From the NCBI RefSeq assembly GCF_038446955.1, contig NZ_CP151803.1:5022001-5086000 (forward strand): 64,000 nt of DNA, in the 5' to 3' direction. The stretch is from Pedobacter sp. FW305-3-2-15-E-R2A2. GTDB taxonomy: Bacteria; Bacteroidota; Bacteroidia; Sphingobacteriales; Sphingobacteriaceae. Shown here in pieces: positions 53,264-62,651 of the stretch (position 1 is the stretch's first letter; the number at the start of each line of letters is the position of its first letter). Position numbers and translations under genes: made by a program. The notes under the pieces were generated by a model. That model saw only the letters and a program-made list of their open reading frames with translations, was not told the origin of the DNA and searched no databases.

Positions 53264-55267
53264 ATGAACAAGATAAAGCTGCTGTTATCCGGCATTTTCT
53301 TCCTGGCTTCGCTCTGCTCTTACGCTCAGAACAAACCTGTTATCCCAAAAACATTCAAATATGGAAAAATCGATCCTAAAGAATTCGACACGAAAGTCGT
53401 AGGTATAGATTCTGCCGCCTCCGCCGTAGCCTTGTTCGACGTAGGTAAAGGCTGGTTTGAATTAAGTCCGAAGACCAACGGCTTTGTATATGTATTTGAA
53501 CGACATACCCGTTATAAGATCATCAATAAAAGCGGGTATGATCTGGCGAATTTAGAGATTCAGTTGTACCGCGATAATGGTTATGAAACCTCACTCGACT
53601 ATATGGATGCGGCGACCTACAATATGGAAAACGGGAAAATGGTGGTGAGCAAAATCAATAAAGAGGCTAAGTTTTCCGAAAAACAGGACAAGAACTTTAC
53701 GATGAAGAAATTCACCCTTCCCAATGTAAAAGAAGGGGCCATTATTGAATATAAATACAGAACTAAATCTGACTTTGTCTTCACACTCAGGCCATGGTAT
53801 TTCCAAAAAGAAATTCCGGTTTTATACTCCAGCCTTCAGATCAGCATTCCAGAATATTACACTTATAAGACAACAGCTGGTGGCTTTATTCATTTAAATC
53901 CAAGTCATGAGGTTCAAAATCAAACCTATATCCTGAGAGGAGATCAACTCAGTGCAGCGGTTAACCAGAGCACTTATATTGCCGAAAATGTTCCTGCGCT
54001 AAAAACAGAACGTTTCATTACTACACTGAACGATTACGTAAGTAAGATTGAATTTGAACTGAGTGCCACTCGTTTTCCGGGTGCGATGTATCAGGAGCAT
54101 ACCTCCAGCTGGCCAAAGATCGTGAAGATGTTAAAAGAGAACGAAAAGTTTGGCTCATTTACAGATAAAAGAAGCTACAATAAGAATCTCGTGCAACAGC
54201 TGATCAAAGGGGAAAAGAATCCCGACAGCATCGTCAAAATACTCTTCAACCACGTTAAAAACAATGTAAAATGGGACGATGATAACGGCAAATATGCGAC
54301 GGTTTCCAATCCAAAAGCTGTTTTTGAGAAGAAATCAGGGAATTCTGCAGATATCAACCTGAGTTTATATAGCTTATTGAATGAAACAGATGTTAAAGCA
54401 TTCCCGGTATTGCTCAGTACCAGATCCAATGGGATGCATCCCGGATTTCCAATGTTAACGCAGTTTGACAATGTGATTGTAGCGGTTCAAGCCGGAGAAA
54501 AGTACCTCCTTCTGGATGCGACAGACAAGAACCATACCCCAGGCTTAATTTCTTACGACAACCTCAATCATGAGGGATTCAGGGTAGATCTGGCATCAGA
54601 AAACGGAGAATGGATGTCTCTGGAAGAGAACAAAATCAGCCGGAAAAACATCACCTATAGCCTGGTGCTCGATGCTGAAAATAAACTTTCAGGCAAGCTA
54701 TTTCTTTCCTTCACGAATTATGAAGGACTGGGGCGCCGCGATAGTTATCAGGCTGCAGCAAATGAAGAAGAATACCTGAAGAAATACAAAGAAGACAAAC
54801 CCGGCCTAAGTGTTAAGAATTACCAGGTTACGAATTTAAACCTTGCGGAAGAGCCCTTAGCAGAAGTGATGGACGTCCTGATCGAAGAGAACGTGGAGGA
54901 AGCGGGCAATTTAGTATACCTCAGCCCTTTGTTATTTGACCGGACTAAAGAAAATCCATTCAAGCTCGAAGAACGGAAATTCCCGGTAGATTTTGGTTAT
55001 CCGACGGAAGAGAATTACCGCATTACCATTGATTTTCCTACGGCATATCAACTGGACAAGATGCCGAAAAATGAAAAAATTGTGTTACCTGATGAAAGTG
55101 CCTCTTTTACTTTTATGACCGCAACAGAAGCAAACAAACTATTACTATCCAGCAAAATCACCTTTAAAAAAGCTTTTTATACACCGGAGGAATATCAGGA
55201 CTTAAAAGAACTGTTTAAAAACATTGTGAGAAAGCAGGCGGAACAAATCGTATTTAAAAAGATTTAA
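53264..55267 (+). CDS. DUF3857/transglutaminase-like protein, catalytic residues replaced
   Basis: 667 residues. Signal peptide MNKIKLLLSGIFFLASLCSYAQ. N-terminal DUF3857 domain (about 55-260), then a transglutaminase-like papain fold (about 310-430), then a C-terminal beta domain. The usual Gly-Asp-Cys-Lys site reads GNSAD: Ser361 replaces Cys. The catalytic His position (FDNVI) is Asn403; the Asp-like D418 (LLDATDK) is kept. Thus a likely pseudoenzyme. Probably a co-transcribed partner of the next gene, with the stop and start overlapping by 1 nt (TAATG). Confidence 0.85.
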   Translation: MNKIKLLLSGIFFLASLCSYAQNKPVIPKTFKYGKIDPKEFDTKVVGIDSAASAVALFDVGKGWFELSPKTNGFVYVFERHTRYKIINKSGYDLANLEIQLYRDNGYETSLDYMDAATYNMENGKMVVSKINKEAKFSEKQDKNFTMKKFTLPNVKEGAIIEYKYRTKSDFVFTLRPWYFQKEIPVLYSSLQISIPEYYTYKTTAGGFIHLNPSHEVQNQTYILRGDQLSAAVNQSTYIAENVPALKTERFITTLNDYVSKIEFELSATRFPGAMYQEHTSSWPKIVKMLKENEKFGSFTDKRSYNKNLVQQLIKGEKNPDSIVKILFNHVKNNVKWDDDNGKYATVSNPKAVFEKKSGNSADINLSLYSLLNETDVKAFPVLLSTRSNGMHPGFPMLTQFDNVIVAVQAGEKYLLLDATDKNHTPGLISYDNLNHEGFRVDLASENGEWMSLEENKISRKNITYSLVLDAENKLSGKLFLSFTNYEGLGRRDSYQAAANEEEYLKKYKEDKPGLSVKNYQVTNLNLAEEPLAEVMDVLIEENVEEAGNLVYLSPLLFDRTKENPFKLEERKFPVDFGYPTEENYRITIDFPTAYQLDKMPKNEKIVLPDESASFTFMTATEANKLLLSSKITFKKAFYTPEEYQDLKELFKNIVRKQAEQIVFKKI

Positions 55268-57165
55268 TGAAACAGAAATTGATGTTAACGGCCATGCTGA
55301 GCTTTGCCGGGATCTGTAGCTATGCTCAGGGAGAATATGATGTAAGCAAAATTCCTGCTGTGCTAACGGAAAATGCAGCCTTAGTAGTCAGAAACGAAGA
55401 AATGGTGTATGAGGTCAAGGGACTGGGAACAGCCAGACAAGACTATAAAACAGCCGTAACCATTTTAAATAAAAAGGGAGAAGGCGCGTCCAACATGTAC
55501 GAGCATTATGACAAGTTCTCGAATGTCTACAATTTAAAAGCAACACTTTACGATGCAAAAGGAACAAAAATAAAGGAGTATCGCTCTTCGGACTTCAAAG
55601 ACAGGAGCGCGGTATCCGGAGGTACACTTTATTCAGACAGCAGGATAAAGTTCATGGAATTTCTATATGCTTCTTTTCCTTATACGATTGAGTATAGCTA
55701 TAGTGTTGATTACAGTGGTATTTTAAGCTACCCTTCCTGGAATCCGGTATCCTCATGGGCAATGGCGGTAGAGAAATCTTCCTATACTTTTAAGATCCCG
55801 AAATCATTTAGCTTTAAGCGAATGAACAGCGTTGGATTGAAAACGGATTCTACGACTGTAAAAGACCTGATGCAGTACCAATGGTCCTGCACGGCTGTTC
55901 CTGCATTGGTCCATGAGCCGATGAGTACAGGATTAAAGACGGTCACTCCCTGGGTTACCTTAGCTCCCAATCAGTTTGAATATGACAGCTCCAAAGCAAA
56001 TATCGAAAACTGGCAGAAACTGGGTGGCTGGTTGTACCAATTGAGCAGTGGCTCCCAGGTCTTACCGGAACCCGCAAAAGCAAAAGTACAGGCACTCATC
56101 AAAGATGCGAAATCACCAAAAGAAAAAATTAAAGTACTTTACCGGTATTTACAGGAAAACACAAGGTATGTAGGTGTTCAGCTTGGCATAGGTGGATTCA
56201 CTCCCATCGTCGCAGAAAAAGTATCTACCGTAAACTATGGCGATTGTAAAGGGCTTTCCAATTATATGAAAGCAATGCTTCAGGAAGCAGGGATTAAATC
56301 AAATCTGGTTGTGATCGGGAATGGCATGCCTTCTCTTAACCGCAAATATGCCAGTATGAACCAGGCCAATCACATGATTCTTTGTGTGCCTTTGGAAAAA
56401 GATACCACCTGGCTGGAGTGTACGAGTGCTTATGACCCGACAGGCTTTATAGGCAATAACAATTCGGGCAGAACGGTTTTATTGGTGACCGAAGATGGCG
56501 GTAAACTCGTGGAAACACCGCTTATGAATGCCTCGGCCAACTATTTGAAACGGAGTACAAAAGTTAATCTCAATGAAGAAGGCAGTGCCGACATCCTGAT
56601 TGACACGAAATACGCGAATGCCCAATATGAGGACAACATTGGATTAATGCTGATAGAACCTGTCACACAGCGTAAAAACATCATGAATTCCTTAGGTATC
56701 CCGAATATGGAGATCACCTCGCTAAAGTATACCCAGCCGGATAAAGATCAGCCTTTACTAAATGAAAGTATCAGCCTGAAAAGCAGTCAGCTGCTCAGCG
56801 GAGGCGGGGGAAAACTATTCCTCACGATGAACTTGTTGAACAGACAGGAAAATTCACTTACCCCAATGGAGAAGCGCAAGACTCCTTTCTCTCTCAATTA
56901 TGGTTACCTGGATGAAGATGAGGTCATATACACCATCCCTAAAGGATTTAAAGTAGAATTTATCCCTAAAGATATCCTCATTGAATCTGAATTTGGAAAG
57001 TATACGGCTAAAGTGGTTGCCAAAGACAACACCCTCATTTATACGCGGACAAAGTCTATCATTAACAAACAATATCCTGCTGAGAAATACAATGATTATG
57101 TAGCTTTTCATAAAAAGCTGTATCAGGCGGATAAACAAAAAGGTATCCTGGCTAAAATAGAATAG
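55267..57165 (+). CDS. DUF3857/transglutaminase-like protein, site retained
   Basis: 632 residues. Signal peptide ends at SYAQ. The same domain order as the preceding protein. The catalytic set is kept: Cys327 in YGDCKGLSN, His369 in QANHMIL; the third position is Glu384 (WLECTS), a form common in Bacteroidota homologues. Exported; substrate and partner are unknown. Its 3' end forms a hairpin with the downstream sequence. Confidence 0.85.
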   Translation: MKQKLMLTAMLSFAGICSYAQGEYDVSKIPAVLTENAALVVRNEEMVYEVKGLGTARQDYKTAVTILNKKGEGASNMYEHYDKFSNVYNLKATLYDAKGTKIKEYRSSDFKDRSAVSGGTLYSDSRIKFMEFLYASFPYTIEYSYSVDYSGILSYPSWNPVSSWAMAVEKSSYTFKIPKSFSFKRMNSVGLKTDSTTVKDLMQYQWSCTAVPALVHEPMSTGLKTVTPWVTLAPNQFEYDSSKANIENWQKLGGWLYQLSSGSQVLPEPAKAKVQALIKDAKSPKEKIKVLYRYLQENTRYVGVQLGIGGFTPIVAEKVSTVNYGDCKGLSNYMKAMLQEAGIKSNLVVIGNGMPSLNRKYASMNQANHMILCVPLEKDTTWLECTSAYDPTGFIGNNNSGRTVLLVTEDGGKLVETPLMNASANYLKRSTKVNLNEEGSADILIDTKYANAQYEDNIGLMLIEPVTQRKNIMNSLGIPNMEITSLKYTQPDKDQPLLNESISLKSSQLLSGGGGKLFLTMNLLNRQENSLTPMEKRKTPFSLNYGYLDEDEVIYTIPKGFKVEFIPKDILIESEFGKYTAKVVAKDNTLIYTRTKSIINKQYPAEKYNDYVAFHKKLYQADKQKGILAKIE

Positions 57166-57173
57166 CCAGGATA
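57144..57173 (+). terminator. Terminator hairpin overlapping the stop codon
   Basis: TATCCTGGCTA (57144-57154) and TAGCCAGGATA (57163-57173) pair perfectly (11 bp, 8-nt loop), followed by TTTCCTTTT. The TAG stop is the first codon of the right arm. The convergent M16 gene ends 8 nt later. Confidence 0.8.
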
Positions 57174-57180
57174 TTTCCTT

Positions 57181-58455
57181 TTATTTCTTTCCAACCACAA
57201 CCTTTGTGAAGTCGGCCGGGTTTAAATATTGATTGGCCAGCTGTTTCAGTTCTTCAGCGGTAATCGTTTTTACGGTTTCGATATAGTTATCGTAATAAGT
57301 ATAGTCCAAACCGGAGAAATAAGCATTTTTAAACTTGTCAGCATGAGAGAAAGCATTCTCCAGACTGCCCAGCATGGAGCCCAGCATGTAATTGCGAACT
57401 AGGTTCAATTCTTCTTCAGTCACGGTTTCTGTTCTCAGGAGTTCAATCTCTTTTTCAATCTCCGTCAATGCACTGCTGCAAACATCTGCTCCTACTTCTG
57501 TAGCAATAAAGAAATAACCAGCGTCTTTTAAGGAGACCACAGCAGAGCCAATGCCATACGTATAACCTTTATCCTCACGGATATTTGCCATCAGTCTGGA
57601 TCCGAAATAACCGCCAAGCAAACAATTCATCACCTGGAATCCCGGAAAATCTTTATGTTTTCTGGTAATGGCAAGTGCTCCCATCCGTATGGCCGACTGA
57701 ATCGCGTCGGGACGCTCAATCAGCACTTCTCCTTTTGTTCCTTCGCTAAACTCAAACTTATTGGCAACCGATTCTTCATGATTGTCCCATTCTTTTCCAA
57801 GGAAATTATTCAGCAAATCGAATTCTTTTTGTTCGAACTTCCCTGCAACAATTATCGTACAGTTTTCAGGCTTGTATGCTGCTTTAAAATAGCGCAGTAA
57901 GTCTGCCTGCTGTATGGCATCGTAATCCGATGCTTCTATATTGGAACCGTAGGTAGAATCTCCGAAAATGGCATGTGCAAAATGTTTCCTCGCCAGGAAA
58001 TCATTTTTCTGCAGGCTCACCTGGAGCGATTGTTTTTGATTTTGAATGAAAATATCCAGTTCCTGTTGAGGAAAAATACTCTCATTAAGGATCGACCTGA
58101 GGATCGGCAATACTGCCGCCAGGTGTTTATTTAGCGTATAAACCTTTACACTCGATTGATCTGCGCCATATTCCGTTTGCAGGAAAGCACCGTAATAATC
58201 TACTTTTTCTGCAATATCTTTGGCCGTTAGCTTCGCCGTTCCATTATTGATCAGGTGGCTAACCGATACTGCCTGAAGGGGTTTTGACTGGTCCCAGTTT
58301 ACATTTTCAAAGATAAACTCAATACGTACCAGTTCCTGTTTACCGGCATTGATGGTAAATACAGGAATCCCATTATCCAATTGTTGCTTTAATGGTTCAA
58401 TAAAATTTATTTCATCTACCTGTTTCGATTCAGGCGCTAACGTACGATTAAGCAT
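57181..58455 (-). CDS. M16-family peptidase subunit, inactive type
   Basis: 424 residues. Has the M16 fold and the C-terminal Arg-Tyr motif (IREDKGYTYGIGS), but the zinc motif HxxEH is HLINN (67-71): Glu and the second His are both Asn. This is the pattern of the non-catalytic subunit of M16B heterodimers. It overlaps the catalytic subunit gene by 8 nt. Confidence 0.9.
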   Translation of the reverse strand: MLNRTLAPESKQVDEINFIEPLKQQLDNGIPVFTINAGKQELVRIEFIFENVNWDQSKPLQAVSVSHLINNGTAKLTAKDIAEKVDYYGAFLQTEYGADQSSVKVYTLNKHLAAVLPILRSILNESIFPQQELDIFIQNQKQSLQVSLQKNDFLARKHFAHAIFGDSTYGSNIEASDYDAIQQADLLRYFKAAYKPENCTIIVAGKFEQKEFDLLNNFLGKEWDNHEESVANKFEFSEGTKGEVLIERPDAIQSAIRMGALAITRKHKDFPGFQVMNCLLGGYFGSRLMANIREDKGYTYGIGSAVVSLKDAGYFFIATEVGADVCSSALTEIEKEIELLRTETVTEEELNLVRNYMLGSMLGSLENAFSHADKFKNAYFSGLDYTYYDNYIETVKTITAEELKQLANQYLNPADFTKVVVGKK

Positions 58456-59692
58456 CTTGAGCAGTTAAATAGTATAAGATTGAAGATTGTTCTTTTACGA
58501 AGGTGCGTTGTGCAACTTCTAAAATGCGTGATGAAGTGACGTCATGGTATTTATGAATCTCCGTGTTCAGCAGGTTTGCATCCCCTAATAATTCATAATA
58601 AGCCAGGTTCATCGCCTTATCTAAAAGGCTCATTTCGGCAAACACAATGATGGATTCAGACTTGTTTTTCACTTTGGTCAGCTCATCTACCGTTACTTCT
58701 TCTGCCGCGATGGCATTCAGTTCTTTCCAGATGGCTGCTTCAGCAGCTTCCATCGTTACCCCTTCTACCAGTTTCCCTTCTACGATGAACAATCCTTTGT
58801 CAATACTTCCCGTCAGGTAAGCATTGATTTCGCTGAACAATTGTTGTTCTTTTAGCAGGCTATTGTACAACCTCGACGATTGTCCCTGAGAAAGGATATC
58901 CGACAGCAGGTCATAAACCTGGTAATCTTTATCCGCCCTGTCCGGCATCTGAAACGCCATATAGATGGCATTCAGCGGAACCTCTGCGATTACCGTTTCC
59001 TGACGTGCTTCTTTTTGCTGAGGTTCTGTTGGCAGGTTTCTAAGGTACCGTTCTCCTGCAGGGATTGGCGCAAACCATTTCTCAGCAAGTGCCTTTACAT
59101 CAGCAGTCTTTACATGACCACCAACTACCATAATGGCATTTTGAGGATTGTAATGCTTTTGAAAAAATGCCTTTACATCTTCCATCTTAGCATCTTCAAT
59201 CTGCTTCAGGTCCTGCCCGATGGTGGCCCAGCGGTAAGGGTGTTCCTTATAAGCAAGCGGTCTCAGTTTCAACCATACATCGCCATAAGGCTGATTCAGG
59301 TAACGCTGTTTAAACTCTTCACATACCACATTACGTTGTGTTTCCAGGCTTTTCTCAGAAAAGGCAAGGCTCAGCATGCGATCGCTCTCCAGCCAAAAAG
59401 CAGTTTCCAGATTGGTGGCAGGAAGTGTGATATAATAATTGGTGATGTCATTGCTCGTAAAAGCATTGTTCTCTCCTCCTACTCTTTGCAGGGGTTCATC
59501 ATAACTTGGAATATTTACAGAACCCCCAAACATGAGGTGTTCAAATAAATGGGCAAAGCCGGTTTTATCTTGTTCTTCGTCTCTTGCACCAACGTCGTAT
59601 AGAATGTTTAACACCGCCATAGGCGTTGTATCATCCTCGTGTACCAGGACACGCAATCCATTGGCCAATGTAAAACGGTTAAAATCTACCAT
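58448..59692 (-). CDS. M16-family zinc peptidase, catalytic subunit
   Basis: 414 residues from the ATG at 59692 (MVDFNRFTLANGLRV); eight upstream codons are discounted. Zinc motif HLFEH at 48-52, and the third ligand Glu in NVVCEEF at about 125. No signal peptide, so likely cytosolic or periplasmic without cleavage. With the inactive partner it forms a heterodimer like mitochondrial processing peptidase. It probably degrades peptides. Confidence 0.93.
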   Translation of the reverse strand: MVDFNRFTLANGLRVLVHEDDTTPMAVLNILYDVGARDEEQDKTGFAHLFEHLMFGGSVNIPSYDEPLQRVGGENNAFTSNDITNYYITLPATNLETAFWLESDRMLSLAFSEKSLETQRNVVCEEFKQRYLNQPYGDVWLKLRPLAYKEHPYRWATIGQDLKQIEDAKMEDVKAFFQKHYNPQNAIMVVGGHVKTADVKALAEKWFAPIPAGERYLRNLPTEPQQKEARQETVIAEVPLNAIYMAFQMPDRADKDYQVYDLLSDILSQGQSSRLYNSLLKEQQLFSEINAYLTGSIDKGLFIVEGKLVEGVTMEAAEAAIWKELNAIAAEEVTVDELTKVKNKSESIIVFAEMSLLDKAMNLAYYELLGDANLLNTEIHKYHDVTSSRILEVAQRTFVKEQSSILYYLTAQDA

Positions 59693-59713
59693 ATCTATTA
59701 AAAATAATTGTGT

Positions 59714-59721
59714 CAAATATA
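59714..59721 (-). promoter_or_regulatory. -7 element of the M16 peptidase operon
   Basis: On the minus strand this is TATATTTG (perfect). The catalytic subunit ATG is 21 nt downstream. The -33 position is not a clear TTG. Confidence 0.5.
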
Positions 59722-59780
59722 GGAATAAAGCAAAAGGGAAATGTGATAATAATGTGAAATAAAAAGAAAGGAACTTATGG

Positions 59781-59788
59781 TATATTTG
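59781..59788 (+). promoter_or_regulatory. -7 element of mqnC
   Basis: TATATTTG (perfect). The ATG at 59793 is 4 nt downstream, so the mRNA would begin at or near the start codon (leaderless). Confidence 0.5.
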
Positions 59789-59792
59789 CAGT

Positions 59793-60917
59793 ATGAATAC
59801 TGCCGAATTATTGCATAGGGCCTTACATTTCGACTTTCTTACACAAGAAGAAGGCGTTTTTTTGTATCACCATGCATCAACTGCCGAACTGGCCTATGTA
59901 GCCAATGAACTGAGGAAAAAACAAGTACCCAGCGGGAAAGTGACCTGGCAGATAGACCGTAACGTAAACACCACTAACGTATGTATTGCCAATTGTAAAT
60001 TCTGTAATTTCTTCAGAAGACCTGGCCACGACGAGAGTTACATTACGGATATCGAGACTTATAAAGTTAAAATTGAAGAGACTTTCAGGTTAGGTGGCGA
60101 TCAGTTACTGCTTCAGGGCGGGCATCATCCTGATCTTGGCTTAAAATTTTATGCCGATCTGTTTAAACAACTCAAAGAATTATATCCTGATCTGAAGCTG
60201 CATGCATTAGGTCCACCGGAAATTGCCCACGTAGCGAAGCTGGAAGGCATTTCTCATACGGAAGTGCTGAGTGCATTGAAAGCCGCGGGAATGGATTCCC
60301 TTCCTGGTGCCGGTGCTGAAATCCTGAACGACCGTGTCAGAAGATTGATTTCCAAAGGAAAATGTGGCGGAAAAGAGTGGCTGGACGTGATGCGTGCTGC
60401 ACATCAGCTGGACATTACCACTTCTGCGACCATGATGTTCGGACATGTAGAAACCATTGAAGAACGTTTTGAACACCTGGTATGGATCAGAGAGGTTCAA
60501 AGTGAGAAACCGGCAGATGCCAAAGGTTTCCTTGCTTTTATTCCATGGCCTTTCCAGGATGACGGTACCTTGTTAAAAAGATTAAGGGGCATCAGCAATA
60601 ATGTTTCCGGCGATGAGTACATCAGAATGCTGGCGCTGAGCAGAATTATGCTGCCTAATGTTAAAAATATTCAGGCCTCCTGGCTTACGGTGGGAAAAAA
60701 TGTAGCCGAATTGTGTTTACATGCCGGAGCAAATGATTTCGGATCCATCATGATTGAAGAGAATGTCGTTTCTGCGGCTGGAGCTCCACACCGTTTTACG
60801 GCCAGGGGAATTCAGGATGCGATCAGAGAAGCAGGTTTTGAACCTCAGCTTCGTGGTCAGCAGTACAACTACCGCGATCTTCCGGAACACCTGGAAGAGC
60901 AGGTGATCAATTATTAA
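59793..60917 (+). CDS. mqnC: Cyclic dehypoxanthine futalosine synthase
   Basis: 374 residues, radical SAM. The 4Fe-4S cluster motif CxxxCxxC is Cys64, Cys68 and Cys71 (NVCIANCKFCNF). The conserved TWQIDRNVNTTNVC lead-in and QGGHHPDLGLKFY, and DSLPGAGAEIL, are characteristic of MqnC. It makes the cyclic intermediate of the futalosine menaquinone pathway, so the organism makes menaquinone this way. The other pathway genes are not nearby. Confidence 0.95.
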   Translation: MNTAELLHRALHFDFLTQEEGVFLYHHASTAELAYVANELRKKQVPSGKVTWQIDRNVNTTNVCIANCKFCNFFRRPGHDESYITDIETYKVKIEETFRLGGDQLLLQGGHHPDLGLKFYADLFKQLKELYPDLKLHALGPPEIAHVAKLEGISHTEVLSALKAAGMDSLPGAGAEILNDRVRRLISKGKCGGKEWLDVMRAAHQLDITTSATMMFGHVETIEERFEHLVWIREVQSEKPADAKGFLAFIPWPFQDDGTLLKRLRGISNNVSGDEYIRMLALSRIMLPNVKNIQASWLTVGKNVAELCLHAGANDFGSIMIEENVVSAAGAPHRFTARGIQDAIREAGFEPQLRGQQYNYRDLPEHLEEQVINY

Positions 60918-60944
60918 AAAAAGAGGGGAACTCACGTTCCCCTC
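60916..60944 (-). terminator. Intrinsic terminator of the ferritin-like operon
   Basis: GAGGGGAAC and GTTCCCCTC form a 9-bp stem with loop TCAC. On the minus strand it is followed by T7. On the plus strand, towards mqnC, no T-tract follows, so it mainly serves the minus-strand operon. Confidence 0.85.
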
Positions 60945-60972
60945 CCACCTCAAACTTAAACAATCATCCTTC

Positions 60973-61818
60973 TTAAGAAATTCCAAATAATTTCACAATA
61001 TCCAATACTTGTTGGGTAGTTAATGGCTCATCAAATGATTCTGAGGCCGCCGCAGCGTTCACCGCAGTTCCATTAATTCCAACAATTGAAATGGTAGCCT
61101 GAGTAGTCAATTCTTCTCCGGCATATACTGCAGCCGCATTTGGCACCCCACTATCATTTCCTCCGGTAATCCATGGTTTGATGGCAAAGCCATTTTGGGC
61201 ACGCATGTAACGGATTTTCGCAGCATGACGGGCTTCTACAGAATGAATGTTTAGTGCAGCCGTCAGCACGCCTCCCTGTCCAACTAAAGCAGGAGCCTGT
61301 CCTTTATAAGCGCGCACGCCAGTATCTTCCAGTGCCTGTGCTACGGCCAGGAACACCCCATAATTACCAACAGCAAAAGGATTTGGAAAGGCCCCGCTTG
61401 CGGTCCAGTCGTAACTCGCTTTTGCGGCAACAGCATCTGAACCAATCACCCCTTTCAGGAAGTTCACATGTGAAGTTTCATGTCCGCTGATGATGCCAAT
61501 GGCAGTTTTATCCAAAGTACCCTGCGCTGATCCAGGGAAATCTGCACCACCTGTTGCTTTTAAAGCCTGGGTATAAAATGCGGCTTCAAAATGTTCCAAT
61601 GTTAACGCAAACTGGAGCACCGCTTTTACCCCTGAAGGTAAAGTACTTTGTCCGTAAGCTTTGGTAAACATAGAACCCAAGGCCACAGGAACGGCAGCAA
61701 GGCTTACTTTTTTACCGATATTGAAAAATTCTTTCATAGCGGTTCTTCGTGGACTAAAGCGTTCATACACTTCCCCGTCTACTTTTTCAATTTCTTCTAA
61801 TATATCTACGATATTCAT
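60973..61818 (-). CDS. Ferritin-like domain protein with Tat-like signal
   Basis: 281 residues of the ferritin-like group (Ferritin_2/DUF4439-like). A twin Arg at 24-25 (FSPRRTAMKEFF) precedes a hydrophobic stretch (about 38-51) and KAYGQ, a Tat-type export signal. Putative iron ligands: Glu in LEHFEAAFY, HETSHVNF, and HSVEARHAAKIRYM. Length and pattern match the paralogue upstream. Exported, perhaps iron- or redox-binding. Ligand not proven. Confidence 0.8.
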   Translation of the reverse strand: MNIVDILEEIEKVDGEVYERFSPRRTAMKEFFNIGKKVSLAAVPVALGSMFTKAYGQSTLPSGVKAVLQFALTLEHFEAAFYTQALKATGGADFPGSAQGTLDKTAIGIISGHETSHVNFLKGVIGSDAVAAKASYDWTASGAFPNPFAVGNYGVFLAVAQALEDTGVRAYKGQAPALVGQGGVLTAALNIHSVEARHAAKIRYMRAQNGFAIKPWITGGNDSGVPNAAAVYAGEELTTQATISIVGINGTAVNAAAASESFDEPLTTQQVLDIVKLFGIS

Positions 61819-61829
61819 GTTTTCCAGGT

Positions 61830-62549
61830 TTAGGCGTTTAAATTGGTTACGTTGATTTTTGTTTTTACAAATCCACCTGCTATGGCCAATACTTCCATCG
61901 GGTTCCGGGATTTATCCAGGCCATTGACCATATCCACGACTTCCACATTAGAGAAGGAATTTGGAGAAATCAGCTCTCTGATATAAGCCGCATGACGGGC
62001 CTCCACAGAAACAATTTTACCCGCAAGGGTTAAATAAACGGTGCTTTTCAATAAACTTCCTGCGCCATTATAAGCGGAAACGCCTAAATCTTCAAAAGCT
62101 TTTGCAGTCCCCAGCACACTGGTCCGGTCGGCAAAATTGATTTTTGAAAAATCAACCTCCAGACTACCGATCGCTGCTGCTCCCAATGCGTTTTTAAAGA
62201 ATTCGCGATGGGCAATTTCATGAAACTGAATGTCTTTAAAATAGGCAAGCTCTGCTGCGCTGATATTGGCATAGGGAGTGGCTGCTACCTGAATATAAAA
62301 GGCGGCTTCCAGTTGTTCCAATGCATAGGCATAATTTAATACACCAAAATCATCTTTAAAATCTAAGGTTACACCTGTGGCTCCCGGCTCCATTGGATGA
62401 TTGCGGTCTTTTTTACAACCGGCAGCAATTAATGCGATACCTGCTGCTCCTGCACCTGCATATTGCAGGAAAGAACGACGCTGCAATGTGGAATTAAAAA
62501 TACTGCTTTCCTCCTGCAGCATTTCTTTTTCGTCTTGTAAGTTTTTCAT
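61830..62549 (-). CDS. Ferritin-like domain protein, Tat lipoprotein
   Basis: 239 residues. Twin Arg at 24-25 (LQRRSFLQYAGAG) and a lipobox Cys45 (LIAAGC-KK): a Tat-exported lipoprotein. Ferritin-like helices with LEQLEAAFY, HEIAHREFF and VSVEARHAAYIREL. First gene of the operon; the paralogue follows after 11 nt. Its leader holds the motif pair shared with the gene at 16568. A LytTR system is divergent. Confidence 0.8.
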   Translation of the reverse strand: MKNLQDEKEMLQEESSIFNSTLQRRSFLQYAGAGAAGIALIAAGCKKDRNHPMEPGATGVTLDFKDDFGVLNYAYALEQLEAAFYIQVAATPYANISAAELAYFKDIQFHEIAHREFFKNALGAAAIGSLEVDFSKINFADRTSVLGTAKAFEDLGVSAYNGAGSLLKSTVYLTLAGKIVSVEARHAAYIRELISPNSFSNVEVVDMVNGLDKSRNPMEVLAIAGGFVKTKINVTNLNA

Positions 62550-62574
62550 AAGGCTATATTTTTTTTATGGCCAT

Positions 62575-62602
62575 GAAGCGATCATAAACATGATGGTTTC
62601 AT
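62575..62602 (-). promoter_or_regulatory. Leader motif pair shared with the NTF2-like gene
   Basis: GAAGCGATCA (62575-62584) and ATGATGGTTTCAT (62590-62602), same order as at 16591-16644 but with a 5-nt gap instead of 31. An A8 run lies about 10 nt before the ATG in both cases. Confidence 0.45.
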
Positions 62603-62639
62603 AGTTTTTGGTTTTGGGTTTAAAGCTTATGAAGCTTAC

Positions 62640-62651
62640 CTGCGCAGGTTT
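62640..62651. repeat. 12-nt perfect palindrome
   Basis: ACCTGCGCAGGT, nested in a larger imperfect dyad with ATGAA and TTCAT ends, in the divergent region between the ferritin-like and LytTR genes. Possible operator. Confidence 0.35.

Noticed and set aside
58880..59548. Plus-strand 222-codon frame inside the M16 catalytic gene
   Set aside because: Antisense to a complete, motif-bearing peptidase gene; Cys/His/Phe-rich composition typical of shadow frames.
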